From positions 110,810-174,809 of the forward strand of contig JBCCGK010000009.1 of NCBI GenBank assembly GCA_039029315.1: a stretch of DNA of 64,000 nucleotides. Direction: 5' to 3'. The first letter of the stretch is position 1, and each line of letters opens with the position of its first letter. Source of the DNA: JBCCCJ01 sp039029315 (GTDB lineage Bacteria > Bacteroidota > Bacteroidia > J057). The position numbers were made by a program, and so were the translations under genes. Below are positions 53,886 through 62,531 of this stretch, in pieces. The notes beneath the pieces were generated by a model that did no database searches, was not told the origin of the DNA, and worked only from the letters and a program-made list of their open reading frames with translations.

Positions 53886-55091
53886 TTAAGCGACGGCTTC
53901 TGGCTCTGGTGTTTTGTTGCGGAATGCTGCAAAGAATCCTATCAGCACCACCACAGCAAAAACTGCTGGCACCAACCAGACGCCTGTCCAATCATGTCCA
54001 CCTCCTTCCACAACATATCTATCCACGATAATGCCGGAGATGTTAGAACCAATGAACATGCCGATTCCATAGGTTGCCAGGGTAATCAGCCCTTGTGCAG
54101 AACTTTTGAGGTGTTCGGGCGCTTCTTCATCTACGAATATTTGACCTGTAACAAAGAAGAAATCATAACAAATCCCGTGCAGAATGATGCCCGCCCATAA
54201 CATCCAGCTACCAGCTTCGACGCCACCGTAAGCAAATAACAGGTATCGGAGTGCCCAGGCAGCCATCCCAATGGTGAGCATCCAGCGAACTCCCAGCCGA
54301 GCGAAAAAGAGTGGCATGATCAGAAGAAACAAGGCTTCTGATACCTGCCCAGCTGTCATTCTGCCCGCAGCATTTTCAAAGCCAATCTCATTCAGGAAAG
54401 GATTGGCGAATGAATAGTAAAATGCCAAAGGAATACATATCAGAACAGAGGCGATCACAACAGTTGCAAAGCTTCGTTCTTTCATCAGGCCCAAGGCATC
54501 CAGGCCAAGAATTTCGCGAATCGTGACCTTCTGGCCGACTGCTTTGGGGGGGGTATGTGGCAAGGTAAAGCTATAGAGCCCCATAACGATGGCAGTCCCG
54601 GCAGCAATCACCAAAGGCGTAGTCGTTGGCTCGACTTGCATGAAGCCGATGATCAACCCTACCACGATCCAGCCAATTGTTCCCAGCATGCGGATGGCCG
54701 GGAATTGTTTTTTTGTATCTGTCATCTGATTGAATGCCAGGGAATTGGTCAAGGCAATGGTGGGCATAAAAGTCAGATTGTACAGCAATATGAGAATGTA
54801 GAAGATGCCATAATCTGTAACGGTCGTCGATAGATACATCAGAATCCCGCCCAGGATGTGGAGAATCCCCAGAATTTTCTCTGAGGCAAAAAACCGATCT
54901 GCAATCATTCCGATAAAGAAAGGCGAAATAATCGCTGCAATCGCATTGGTGGCATATACAGCACCGATTTGAAGGCCGGAAAATTCTAGTCCGACAGTCA
55001 TATAGGTTCCGATGGTCACATACCAGGCTCCCCATACAAAATAGTTGAGGAACATCATGACCGCTAGTTGAGTCCAGGTTTGGGATTTCAT
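53886..55091 (-). CDS. NupG-type nucleoside/sugar MFS permease
   Basis: A 401-residue transporter of the nucleoside:H+ symporter branch of MFS, about 12 helices. Typical segments: LAVMMFLNYFVWGAWYVTIGTYM at the N terminus, QIGAVYATNAIAAIISPFFIGMIADRFF, and QFPAIRMLGTIGWIVVGLIIGF in helix 5. It is followed on the same strand's upstream side by a Gfo/Idh oxidoreductase gene 81 bp away; such pairs in Bacteroidota often serve uptake and oxidation of a sugar or nucleoside. Substrate is not determined. Confidence 0.87.
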   Translation of the reverse strand: MKSQTWTQLAVMMFLNYFVWGAWYVTIGTYMTVGLEFSGLQIGAVYATNAIAAIISPFFIGMIADRFFASEKILGILHILGGILMYLSTTVTDYGIFYILILLYNLTFMPTIALTNSLAFNQMTDTKKQFPAIRMLGTIGWIVVGLIIGFMQVEPTTTPLVIAAGTAIVMGLYSFTLPHTPPKAVGQKVTIREILGLDALGLMKERSFATVVIASVLICIPLAFYYSFANPFLNEIGFENAAGRMTAGQVSEALFLLIMPLFFARLGVRWMLTIGMAAWALRYLLFAYGGVEAGSWMLWAGIILHGICYDFFFVTGQIFVDEEAPEHLKSSAQGLITLATYGIGMFIGSNISGIIVDRYVVEGGGHDWTGVWLVPAVFAVVVLIGFFAAFRNKTPEPEAVA

Positions 55092-55172
55092 AGATGGGAA
55101 TTGAGAAATTCGTGTGTTGGGTGCTGCATTGGGTATGATGGAATGAGAGTTCCTACTCCCTCAGCTCAATGC

Positions 55173-56366
55173 TTACAGTATTTTTTCGGATACTTGACCG
55201 CTTGTTTTGTCTTTGAGAATGACTTTTTTCCGGCCATCAGGCATGAGTTCTTCCTTGATCAGCCAATGCTGCTCATCATAATTTATGGCTCCGATTCTTT
55301 GGGCTTCACCAGTATTGCCTCGCCAGATATCCAGCTGAACAGGCTCCCACCGCTTGCTTTGGGCAGATGTGTAGCAGGCATCCATGATCGCATTGACGAC
55401 ATAGCCATCATAAAAGCTTTCCATGGGAGCCGCCTGTTTGCCCTCAATCGCATCGAACATGTTTTGGAACATATCTGCATAGCCCAGGGCTGCTACTTCA
55501 TCTCCAACAGGAAAAAGCCAGCCGCTTTGACTTTCAGACTTTTCAGCTACATACCCACTCGTCCCACCACTGGTGAAGATTTCTATTCCCGTTCTCAGCC
55601 AATGATTGAGACTGATTGTGCCTTCGGTTCCTGCAACTTCATCCCGCAGGTCCATGCCTCCGCGATAACTCCAACTGACTTCAAACTGACTGATCGCACC
55701 TGTTTCATATCGGATCAGACCGATGGCATTGTCTTCTGCTTCAATCGGTTTGACCAAAGTGTCAGCCCAACACATGACCTCAAGTGGTCTGACATCCTTG
55801 CCGATGAAATTTCGTCCAATCTCTATACAATGGCAGCCCATATCGATGATGGCACCGCCCCCGCTTTGGCTGGCATCCCAAAACCAGTCGCTATGTGGGC
55901 CGGGATGAGCTTCTCGGGAACGCGTCCAGGTGATCTGTCCCAATGCACCACTCTGTACAGTCGCCAATGCTTTGAGCGTTTTTGGGGTATAGCAGAGATC
56001 CTCCAGATAGCCGTGAAAGACTCCTGCGCGCTCTACAGCTTCCAGCAATTCTTTGGCCTCCGCAGCATTCATGGCCAGGGGTTTGGTACAAAGGATGCCT
56101 TTGCCTGCTTCTATGGCAGCAAGGATCGCTTCTTTATGCAGCACATTGGGCAAGCCAATGACGACAATACTGGTGTCAGGATCATTGATGACGGCATTCA
56201 TATCCGTTGACCATTTGGGAATGTCCCACTCTTTTGCAAAGGTTTTTGCTCGTTCTTCCCGTCTGGAGTATACGTGATGGACCTGATGCCGACTGATATG
56301 TCGATGAAGGGTTTGGGTGTAGAACATCCCAATCAGTCCTGTTCCCAGCATGCTGATCTTATGCAT
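55173..56366 (-). CDS. Gfo/Idh/MocA-family oxidoreductase
   Basis: A 397-residue NAD(P)-dependent oxidoreductase from ATG 56366 (the frame extends upstream). Rossmann motif ISMLGTGLIGMFYTQTL; EKP-equivalent is CTKPLAMNAAEAKEL (the Glu is Thr); catalytic His in GAIIDMGCHCIEIGRNFIG. No export signal. It precedes the NupG-type permease gene (81-bp gap), suggesting a sugar-catabolic pair. The substitution in the EKP motif is a small oddity but occurs within the family. Confidence 0.87.
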   Translation of the reverse strand: MHKISMLGTGLIGMFYTQTLHRHISRHQVHHVYSRREERAKTFAKEWDIPKWSTDMNAVINDPDTSIVVIGLPNVLHKEAILAAIEAGKGILCTKPLAMNAAEAKELLEAVERAGVFHGYLEDLCYTPKTLKALATVQSGALGQITWTRSREAHPGPHSDWFWDASQSGGGAIIDMGCHCIEIGRNFIGKDVRPLEVMCWADTLVKPIEAEDNAIGLIRYETGAISQFEVSWSYRGGMDLRDEVAGTEGTISLNHWLRTGIEIFTSGGTSGYVAEKSESQSGWLFPVGDEVAALGYADMFQNMFDAIEGKQAAPMESFYDGYVVNAIMDACYTSAQSKRWEPVQLDIWRGNTGEAQRIGAINYDEQHWLIKEELMPDGRKKVILKDKTSGQVSEKIL

Positions 56367-56522
56367 AGTAGTTAGTCTGTTTCGAATAAACAGAATATTT
56401 GGCAAAAGTGGAAATAAGAGAAGCTGCTAGCTAAGAAGTATGTGGGAATGAACACAGAGGCACAGAAACACAGAGCATCTTTGATAAAAAGGTGTTATTT
56501 TTGAATTACAACCATTACCACT

Positions 56523-56942
56523 ATGTCAGCAAGAGACGAATATCATGACATTGTCAGAACAGCATTAGAGAAAGAAGGATGGACAATTACGCATGACCCA
56601 TTGACCATCCCTGCCAGGGGATTCACGAACTATCACATTGATATAGGAGCAGAGATGATGTTGGCCGCAGAAAGGAATGGAGAAAAAATTGCTGTTGAAA
56701 TCAAATCCTTTTTAGGTACATCATTTGCAAATGAATTTCATGCGGCTTTGGGGCAATTTTTAAATTATTTTATTGCCCTTCGAGCCTATGATAAGGATAG
56801 GACATTATATATGGCCGTGCCAGAAGATATTTACAAATCATATTTCTTCAACTTACATATGCAAGAGGTTCTTGAAGAATTAGACTTAAGTTTAATTGTA
56901 TTTGACCCGACGGAAGAGAATATTGTAAAATGGAAAAACTAA
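56523..56942 (+). CDS. xisH: XisH-family PD-(D/E)XK protein
   Basis: A 139-residue protein matching XisH, a partner protein in cyanobacterial fdxN-element excision. The pattern is D-x-YHDIVRTALEKEGWTITHDP..IDIGAEMMLAAERNGEKIAVEIKSF. PD-(D/E)XK-type residues are present: D40, E44 and E59-x-K61. In cyanobacteria the genes xisH and xisI control DNA excision; here there is no XisF recombinase in sight. The family is otherwise dispersed in Bacteroidota with no settled function. The downstream xisI overlaps its end by 13 bp. Confidence 0.9.
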   Translation: MSARDEYHDIVRTALEKEGWTITHDPLTIPARGFTNYHIDIGAEMMLAAERNGEKIAVEIKSFLGTSFANEFHAALGQFLNYFIALRAYDKDRTLYMAVPEDIYKSYFFNLHMQEVLEELDLSLIVFDPTEENIVKWKN

Positions 56943-57268
56943 AAAAGTATAAAAAAATTGTGGTTCAATTATTTGAAGAACAAGCAGCTATTCGGTCATC
57001 AAGAGAGAATATTGAAACCCAGTTTAATAAAGACGAGCAACAGAATCACTTTCAATTGGTGAATATTGGCTGGATGAATCGAGTCAGAGTTTACGGCTGT
57101 TTCCTTCACATAGACATCAAACCAGATGGCAAAGTATGGCTGCAACATGACGGGACAGATATAGAGGTTGCCAATATTCTTGTGAAAAGAGGCATCCCCA
57201 AAGAGGACATTGTCCTGGCCTTCCATCCCGAACGGTTGCGACACCATACTGGTTTTGCCATCTCATAG
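56930..57268 (+). CDS. xisI: XisI-family protein
   Basis: A 112-residue XisI relative: YKKIVVQLFEEQAAI near the start, then NHFQLVNIGWMNRVRVYGCFLHIDIKPDGKVWLQHDGTDIEVANILVKRGIPKEDIVLAFHPERLR, which is the family core. Its ATG lies within the final codons of xisH, so the pair is translationally coupled. XisI is thought to act together with XisH, possibly as its controlling subunit. No nuclease motif is apparent in this protein itself. Confidence 0.9.
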   Translation: MEKLKKYKKIVVQLFEEQAAIRSSRENIETQFNKDEQQNHFQLVNIGWMNRVRVYGCFLHIDIKPDGKVWLQHDGTDIEVANILVKRGIPKEDIVLAFHPERLRHHTGFAIS

Positions 57269-57277
57269 GTGAGTGTC

Positions 57278-58144
57278 CTATGCTTTGATTACTTCCATCA
57301 CATAGCGGAATCCGAGCCAGGGTTGTGGTCCTTTGTAAGATTTCTGATGATTGATATTGAGGAAATAGGCTGTGTGGTACCAACTTCCTCCCTTGCTGAT
57401 GCCTTTTGTCTCAATCATTTCTGCTACATTTCCTGCCATATTCAGCATGCCGAATCCATTGGAGGGATAGACATGAGCAGGAGATGTGAACTCGAAGCTG
57501 TCTCCACTATAGTTGAAAGGTGATTTGGTGGGATCTACAAGTGTTAACTCCCCTTCCTCTGTTTCATAAAAGGCATCCTGTCGAATGGTCTTGAAGTTTG
57601 CCAGATACTTGCCTTTTACATCTTTGTATTGTTTGAAAAATCCTTTGGCTGCTTTTGGATTGGATTCCCATGGGAAATTTGCATCTGCATTTCCTCCTCG
57701 TGCAGCCAGTTCCCATTCTTCAAGCGTTGGGAGACGAAAACGGACTTGCTCATAGGTACGTGTTTCCTGATTGTTGTAAACCTGCGTCAACCAATCACAA
57801 TAGGCCTGTGCTTGTTCGTGACTAATATTCACAACCGGGTACATACTAAAGGCCGGATGACTGAAATAGTTCTTTTCCATGGGATCAACATAGGCATTGG
57901 GAAGGTTCTGCCATGCACTTTCGACCGGACTCAGTCGCTGTTGATCTTTTGAATCCGCCGGAAAAGAGGCCAAAAACTCCTTGAAGTCGATGTTGCTGAC
58001 CTCTTCAGGGGCCATGAACACACCTTCGGAGATAGGAAGCATGTATTTATCCAGAGGAGATTTTTTGGAAGAGAAATTAGGCGTCGCAGCAAAACAACAG
58101 AAAAACAATCCTGCAAGAAGGAGGGGAGATACGTGAGTTTTCAT
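57278..58144 (-). CDS. FGE/SUMF1-fold protein without the catalytic cysteine
   Basis: A 288-residue secreted protein from ATG 58144 (signal MKTHVSPLLLAGLFFCCFA). The SUMF1 fold is visible: PVVNISHEQAQAYCDWLTQ, VRFRLPTLEEWELAARGG, GFGMLNMAGNVAEMI, SKGGSWYHT and PWLGFRYVM. True FGE enzymes carry a reactive Cys pair before the GFR segment; here that region reads NINHQKSYKGPQPWLGFRY with no Cys. It therefore probably does not make formylglycine for the sulfatase at 14.0 kb. The gliding proteins GldJ/GldK have a similar degenerate fold and are an alternative. Confidence 0.8.
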   Translation of the reverse strand: MKTHVSPLLLAGLFFCCFAATPNFSSKKSPLDKYMLPISEGVFMAPEEVSNIDFKEFLASFPADSKDQQRLSPVESAWQNLPNAYVDPMEKNYFSHPAFSMYPVVNISHEQAQAYCDWLTQVYNNQETRTYEQVRFRLPTLEEWELAARGGNADANFPWESNPKAAKGFFKQYKDVKGKYLANFKTIRQDAFYETEEGELTLVDPTKSPFNYSGDSFEFTSPAHVYPSNGFGMLNMAGNVAEMIETKGISKGGSWYHTAYFLNINHQKSYKGPQPWLGFRYVMEVIKA

Positions 58145-58213
58145 TGTTTGGGGAATTAGTTGTTCAGAAATTGTCATTCGACATTTCTCTCCTAACTCCA
58201 AAAGTCTAATTGG

Positions 58214-59470
58214 TTACACCGGAATTTTTTCCTGCATTTCTTCCTTGGCTTCCACATATAGCGGCAAGGTAAAACGAAAGGTTGATCCTTCATTTTGTTC
58301 TGATTCTACCCATATTTTCCCGCGGTGCAATTCAATGATCTTTTTGCAACTAGCCAGACCAATGCCTGAACCCGGATAGGCAGATCGGGAGTGAAGTCGG
58401 CGGAAAATGGAAAAAATCTGTTCCTGATGTTCCTTGGCAATCCCAATGCCATTGTCCCGAACAGAGATCTCGGCATATGGACCAACTGCCTGCCAATCGA
58501 TGTGTATCAATGGAGGATGGGAGGGTGATTGAAAGGTGAGGGCATTCGAAAGAAGTTGACACATCAACTCTGTGACATCCTTGGTCATTCCTTCAATGGT
58601 TGGCAAACTGGCCCAACTGATTTCTGCTTTTGTCTTTATAATCTGATCCCGAAGTAGATGACGGACCTCTTCTACGACATAGCTCATGGAAATAGGTTCA
58701 GGTGTTGATCTGTACAAGCCCAATTGTGCATATTGATGGAGATCCCTCACAAATTGATCCATCCTGCTGGATTCAAATTGAATAAAGCTGAGATATTCAA
58801 GTTGATCATGACTCAGTTCGGCTGACAACTGTTGGGAGAGCAGGGTAGAAAAACTTCGGATCAGCCGAAGGGATTCTCTCATGTCATGTGCCGTTGCTTG
58901 CGCCATGTGTTCAAACTCTTGTTTGGCATGAAGCAAAGAGTTCCTGATTTGATGAGCAGTAGTCTGATCTTGGATCACACCTGTGAACCCGATGATGCGT
59001 TGATGAGAATCATACACAGGTCTATAGATTCTTTGCAAATGTCGCTCTCCTAGTTTAGGAAGGCTCAAGGTAATGTTGATGACTTGTTCTTTGCCTTGGA
59101 ATACCTGCTCAAAGGCTGGGAGAGAATGCTGAAACAATTGTGTTCCAATGATACTCTCCAGCGGAATATCCAATGGGGAATGTGGGGCCAGATTAAACCA
59201 TTGTCTGAAAACAGGATTCGCCCATTGTATCCGATAGCTGACATCTACAAACAATAAAGCGTCCTTACTTTGTTCTGCGAAGTGAGATTCAATACTTTTG
59301 GACACTTGCTCGGGAGGAGAAAGAGGAGATGATATTTGCGTAGATAATCGGATGTTTTTTAACAAAAGAACAGCCGAGATACCTACCGAAAGCAATAGAC
59401 TTACAGTCAGGATCCAAAACATAAAGGGTCGTTTTCGATTGCTAAGATACGAAACTATTGTGATATTCAT
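58214..59470 (-). CDS. PAS-domain sensor histidine kinase
   Basis: A 418-residue kinase. One membrane helix near 17-38 (MFWILTVSLLLSVGISAVLLL); a PAS domain about 65-175 (ALLFVDVSYRIQWANPVFRQWF, RIIGFTGVIQDQTTAHQIR); a phosphoacceptor box with His in MAQATAHDMRESLRLIRSFS (about 195); HATPase motifs LLSNALTFQ (N box), VRDNGIGIAKEHQEQIFSIF and GSGIGLASCKKIIELH (G boxes). The kinase type is like bacteriophytochrome kinases. No response regulator is adjacent, so it is an orphan. Confidence 0.9.
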   Translation of the reverse strand: MNITIVSYLSNRKRPFMFWILTVSLLLSVGISAVLLLKNIRLSTQISSPLSPPEQVSKSIESHFAEQSKDALLFVDVSYRIQWANPVFRQWFNLAPHSPLDIPLESIIGTQLFQHSLPAFEQVFQGKEQVINITLSLPKLGERHLQRIYRPVYDSHQRIIGFTGVIQDQTTAHQIRNSLLHAKQEFEHMAQATAHDMRESLRLIRSFSTLLSQQLSAELSHDQLEYLSFIQFESSRMDQFVRDLHQYAQLGLYRSTPEPISMSYVVEEVRHLLRDQIIKTKAEISWASLPTIEGMTKDVTELMCQLLSNALTFQSPSHPPLIHIDWQAVGPYAEISVRDNGIGIAKEHQEQIFSIFRRLHSRSAYPGSGIGLASCKKIIELHRGKIWVESEQNEGSTFRFTLPLYVEAKEEMQEKIPV

Positions 59471-59538
59471 GCGAAGAATATTTGATCATTTGCGGTAGGG
59501 GAAATGATTTTTGTTCCTGATTATCAATAAGTTATAAT

Positions 59539-60861
59539 ATGTTTTGTTTCCGTTTTCTGAATCATGTCTGGGTCTTACTGGTCCTTTATAGCTGTACGCC
59601 ATCTACCCCTTCTGCTCCATCCCCCACTCCTTCAACTCCCTCATCGACTGAGATGCAAGTACTCCAACTTCCCGATGACCAATTGTATGACAAAGTCTTT
59701 GGCGCCCTGCTGGGGTCAGCCATTGGTGATGCGATGGGCGCACCAACAGAAATGTGGTCCCGTCATCAAATGCAAGTAGAATTCGGGCATATCGTTGGCC
59801 TGGATTCCATGGTGCGCGAACCATCTGCGGAGGGAATTTGGGACTATAATCTGGAGGCAGGGAGCACCACGGATGACACCCGTTGGAAGGCCTTGATGGT
59901 GGATTTTTTTACCGGAACAGGAAAATCTGTTCAAGCCAGACAAGCAGAATTGGATGCCAATGATTTTGCCAGACTTGTCATGAACAGATATGAAAGCGGC
60001 ATCCACCAACTCAAACAAACAGAGGCTTACGATAGCGAGCCATTTGAAAATCAGATGCGAAAGATGTTATGGCTAAAAGAATGGGCAATGGTGGCCAAGC
60101 CTTTTGTAGACAATGATTTGGCTGCTTTTTCGGATGCTCTCAATCGATTTTATGGGGGAGAAATGGTCTGTGCAGGCATGCTGTTCTCTCCAATGGTAGG
60201 AGTACTGTATCCAGGAGATCCCTTGTGGGCCTATGAGCAGACCTATGCTATCGACATCTATGACCTTGGCTACGCCAAAGACATCAGTGGACTGACTGCT
60301 TCGATGGTAGCAGAGGCCATGCGACCGGGTGCCTCCCAGGATTCTGTGCTTGCAGTGATGCGCCATGTCGATCCCAAAGGCTATTTCAAAAGTCGGCTCG
60401 TTGGGAGGAGTGCCTATAAACTTTTTCAGGATGCTCGCTATCTGGTCAATGAGGCTAAATCCATCAATCCCACCGAAGTCCTGAAGAATCCTCCTGTTCA
60501 ATTGGCTCTTCCGCTCAAAACGGCTGAAGATTCTGTCCGTTACGCCCAGTGGTCGACTGCTTATCAGAAACTGGATCAATATCTCATGCGGTTTCCTTTC
60601 CATCCGGCAGAGATTCATTTGATCAACCTCACCGCTATGATGATCTGTGCCTTCGACTTTGAGCGATCCCTGGAATTTGTGATCAATTATGGCCGGGACA
60701 ATGATACGGTTGGAGCAGTCACCGGAGCTATCCTTGGCGCGTATCATGGGGCCAAAGCCCTGCCGCAGGATCAAGTGAAGCAGGTGTTGGAAGCCAACCA
60801 GAAGCTGGGCTTTGACCTGGAAGCCATGGCGCATCGGATGGTTGAGGCGATGGGTGGTTGA
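59539..60861 (+). CDS. ADP-ribosylglycohydrolase-like lipoprotein
   Basis: A 440-residue protein. A signal peptide with lipobox LYSC (Cys near 19) and a Pro/Ser/Thr linker lead to an ARH (DraG-type) fold from about 50: VFGALLGSAIGDAMGAPTE at the start, metal ligands in TTDDTRWK (about 113-120) and in GRDNDTVGAVTGAILGAYHG near residue 395. These acidic residues coordinate the metal pair and the ribose in the family, so catalytic activity is plausible. Its export is unusual for this family; the function could be removal of ADP-ribose or a related N-glycosidic group outside the cytoplasm. The gene after it runs convergent. Confidence 0.85.
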   Translation: MFCFRFLNHVWVLLVLYSCTPSTPSAPSPTPSTPSSTEMQVLQLPDDQLYDKVFGALLGSAIGDAMGAPTEMWSRHQMQVEFGHIVGLDSMVREPSAEGIWDYNLEAGSTTDDTRWKALMVDFFTGTGKSVQARQAELDANDFARLVMNRYESGIHQLKQTEAYDSEPFENQMRKMLWLKEWAMVAKPFVDNDLAAFSDALNRFYGGEMVCAGMLFSPMVGVLYPGDPLWAYEQTYAIDIYDLGYAKDISGLTASMVAEAMRPGASQDSVLAVMRHVDPKGYFKSRLVGRSAYKLFQDARYLVNEAKSINPTEVLKNPPVQLALPLKTAEDSVRYAQWSTAYQKLDQYLMRFPFHPAEIHLINLTAMMICAFDFERSLEFVINYGRDNDTVGAVTGAILGAYHGAKALPQDQVKQVLEANQKLGFDLEAMAHRMVEAMGG

Positions 60862-60865
60862 AGAT

Positions 60866-61486
60866 TCAGAACTCTTTCCTGACAAATACCCCTGGATTGG
60901 CAAAAACCACAAAATCTTTCCCTGCTTGACTCAGGTTGAGGGCTGCGCCAAACTGCCACTTGGTGCGCTCTACTCCAGCTCGTATGCGCTGAAGGCTAAA
61001 TCGATGATGGCCTTGATGGATGGCACTCAAAATTTCCAGGGAGAAATAGCCTTTCCATTGTTCATTGAGAGATGGGCGATATCGACTGATCACAAAGAGA
61101 CTCTGAGCGGGAGACTCCTTGATTTCTGTAGAAAGCAGGGCAAACAGCATCCAGGATGATGTATTGTGAATGAAATGAACACCCCCGGCTGCTGTCGTGC
61201 CATTGGTGTTTGAGATTGCTCCTAGCAAGGATGGCCCAAATTGATACTTGGTGGTGTAGTTGAGGTAAAAGGCAGAAAAAATATCACTTTGATTGTTATA
61301 ATTAACAGTGAGGCGGGTTCGGTTAAAAAGGGTCCAGTCATATTGGTTTTGCTTCAATGGCTTGAGCCACTGTACATCCACAAACACCCGCTGCGTTCCA
61401 GGCATGAGTTCGATGCTTTGGCTTAGGCCGGGACATTGACTTCCAAGCAGGATCAGCAGGAACAAAGATGGTAGGAATGATTTCAT
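60866..61486 (-). CDS. Secreted beta-rich protein (DUF2490-like outer-membrane type)
   Basis: A 206-residue protein with signal peptide (MKSFLPSLFLLILLGSQCPGLS). The rest has alternating hydrophobic strands (RLTVNYNNQSDIFSAFYLNYTT, SWMLFALLSTEI, GYFSLEILSAI) ending in an aromatic/charged tail (NPGVFVRKEF), as expected for a small outer-membrane barrel. I can assign only the likely location. It is convergent to the ADP-ribosylglycohydrolase gene with 4 bp between stops. Confidence 0.55.
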   Translation of the reverse strand: MKSFLPSLFLLILLGSQCPGLSQSIELMPGTQRVFVDVQWLKPLKQNQYDWTLFNRTRLTVNYNNQSDIFSAFYLNYTTKYQFGPSLLGAISNTNGTTAAGGVHFIHNTSSWMLFALLSTEIKESPAQSLFVISRYRPSLNEQWKGYFSLEILSAIHQGHHRFSLQRIRAGVERTKWQFGAALNLSQAGKDFVVFANPGVFVRKEF

Positions 61487-61503
61487 TTTTATTCAGCAAG
61501 TTG

Positions 61504-61551
61504 GCAGAGTCCGGAGGGATCGTTGGCCTAAAGGCCCCCTCCGGGCTCTGC
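61504..61551. terminator. Long hairpin between the DJ-1-like and barrel genes
   Basis: GCAGAG-T-CCGGAGGG (61504-61518) pairs with CCCTCCGG-G-CTCTGC (61537-61551), with one T.G wobble; the loop contains GGCCTAAAGGCC, itself a palindrome. It lies between two minus-strand genes. No clear T tract follows on the minus strand. Confidence 0.5.
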
Positions 61552-61567
61552 GAGATAAAGGAAGATG

Positions 61568-62410
61568 CTATTTCTCCAGTAAGTCGACGAGCATATGAGC
61601 AGCAGCGGCACCAGAGTTTTGTTGTTGACCGGTAATGAGGTTTCCGTCAGTGATAGCGTAGGAAGAAAATGGGGCTGCCTTCCTATAGGTTGTATTGGGC
61701 AGCTTCTTTGCTTCTTCCTCGATGCGATAGGGCTGAATCTTCATCCCCACGGCTTTGTCAGCATATTCCTCCTCCTCATCACAAAAGCCTGTCCAGGTTT
61801 TTCCATCCACGAGCAATTTGCCATTAGAAGTTCTGGCTTCTAGCAAGAGAGCGGTGGAATGGCAGACAGATGCACTCGGTTTGTTAGACTCATAGAAGGA
61901 TACAAAGAGGTTTTCCAGATCTTTATTCCCGCGATATGTATACATGGGACCCTGACCACCTACTAGAAATATGGCATCATAATCCTCGGTATTCACCTCT
62001 GTAAACTTGCGGGTATGGGTCAGCATGTTTTTGAACCACTCCTGTTGCATATAGCCCAGAGATATCACATCATGAGCAGAATATCCACTGGCATCAGTTG
62101 GATCAGAGTAGGCATCCATTTTGATTTCTCCTCCCTCAGTCGAGACCAATTCGACTTCATATCCTGCTTCCTGAAATACATGAAGGGGATGGGTCAGTTC
62201 TGCAGCCCAGAAGCCAATAGGCCAACCTGTCTGTTTGGAAATGGCAGGACTGCTAGCAACCATGAGGATCTTGCCTTTGAAGGGCATGCCGTGTGCATGC
62301 ACATACTGTTGATCTTCAATGATTGAGGAATTTTGCTGAATGGCGGATTGAGATTTTACTTCATAGCCCAGAAGACCACAGAAAATGATGAGAACAGCTA
62401 TTGATTTCAT
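61568..62410 (-). CDS. DJ-1/PfpI-superfamily (class I GAT-like) protein
   Basis: A 280-residue protein with a signal peptide (MKSIAVLIIFCGLLGYEVKS). The fold is of the Hsp31/DJ-1 type: GKILMVASSPAI, GFWAAELTHPLHVFQEAGYEVELVS with the acidic residue E71, and nucleophile elbow SASVCHSTALLLEA with C183 and H184. Glyoxalase, deglycase or chaperone-like activities are described for such proteins, but not for this one. The divergent HxlR regulator gene 121 bp upstream probably controls it. Confidence 0.85.
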   Translation of the reverse strand: MKSIAVLIIFCGLLGYEVKSQSAIQQNSSIIEDQQYVHAHGMPFKGKILMVASSPAISKQTGWPIGFWAAELTHPLHVFQEAGYEVELVSTEGGEIKMDAYSDPTDASGYSAHDVISLGYMQQEWFKNMLTHTRKFTEVNTEDYDAIFLVGGQGPMYTYRGNKDLENLFVSFYESNKPSASVCHSTALLLEARTSNGKLLVDGKTWTGFCDEEEEYADKAVGMKIQPYRIEEEAKKLPNTTYRKAAPFSSYAITDGNLITGQQQNSGAAAAHMLVDLLEK

Positions 62411-62458
62411 TGTGATTTGTTTTATTGATTAACGGTATGGCAAATGTGGGAAGGTATG

Positions 62459-62514
62459 GTATATTTGTCAATATACTTACCCAAAGTAGAGGTACATACT
62501 TTTGGGAAAGTATG
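62459..62514. promoter_or_regulatory. Operator-like inverted repeats in the divergent HxlR/DJ-1 gap
   Basis: Two perfect inverted repeats: GTATAT-TTGTCA-ATATAC (62459-62476) and CATACTTT-TGGG-AAAGTATG (62495-62514). The second contains TACTTTTG (62497-62504), matching the -7 consensus TAnnTTTG of the regulator's promoter, so a bound repressor would block it. Confidence 0.55.
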
Positions 62515-62531
62515 CTGATAATCAATAAAAT

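Noticed and set aside
57278..58144. Formylglycine-generating enzyme for the sulfatase
   Set aside because: The catalytic cysteine pair is missing, so the fold alone does not support this activity.
60073..60912. A 279-codon minus-strand frame opposite the ADP-ribosylglycohydrolase
   Set aside because: Antisense to a gene with clear family motifs; no motif of its own.
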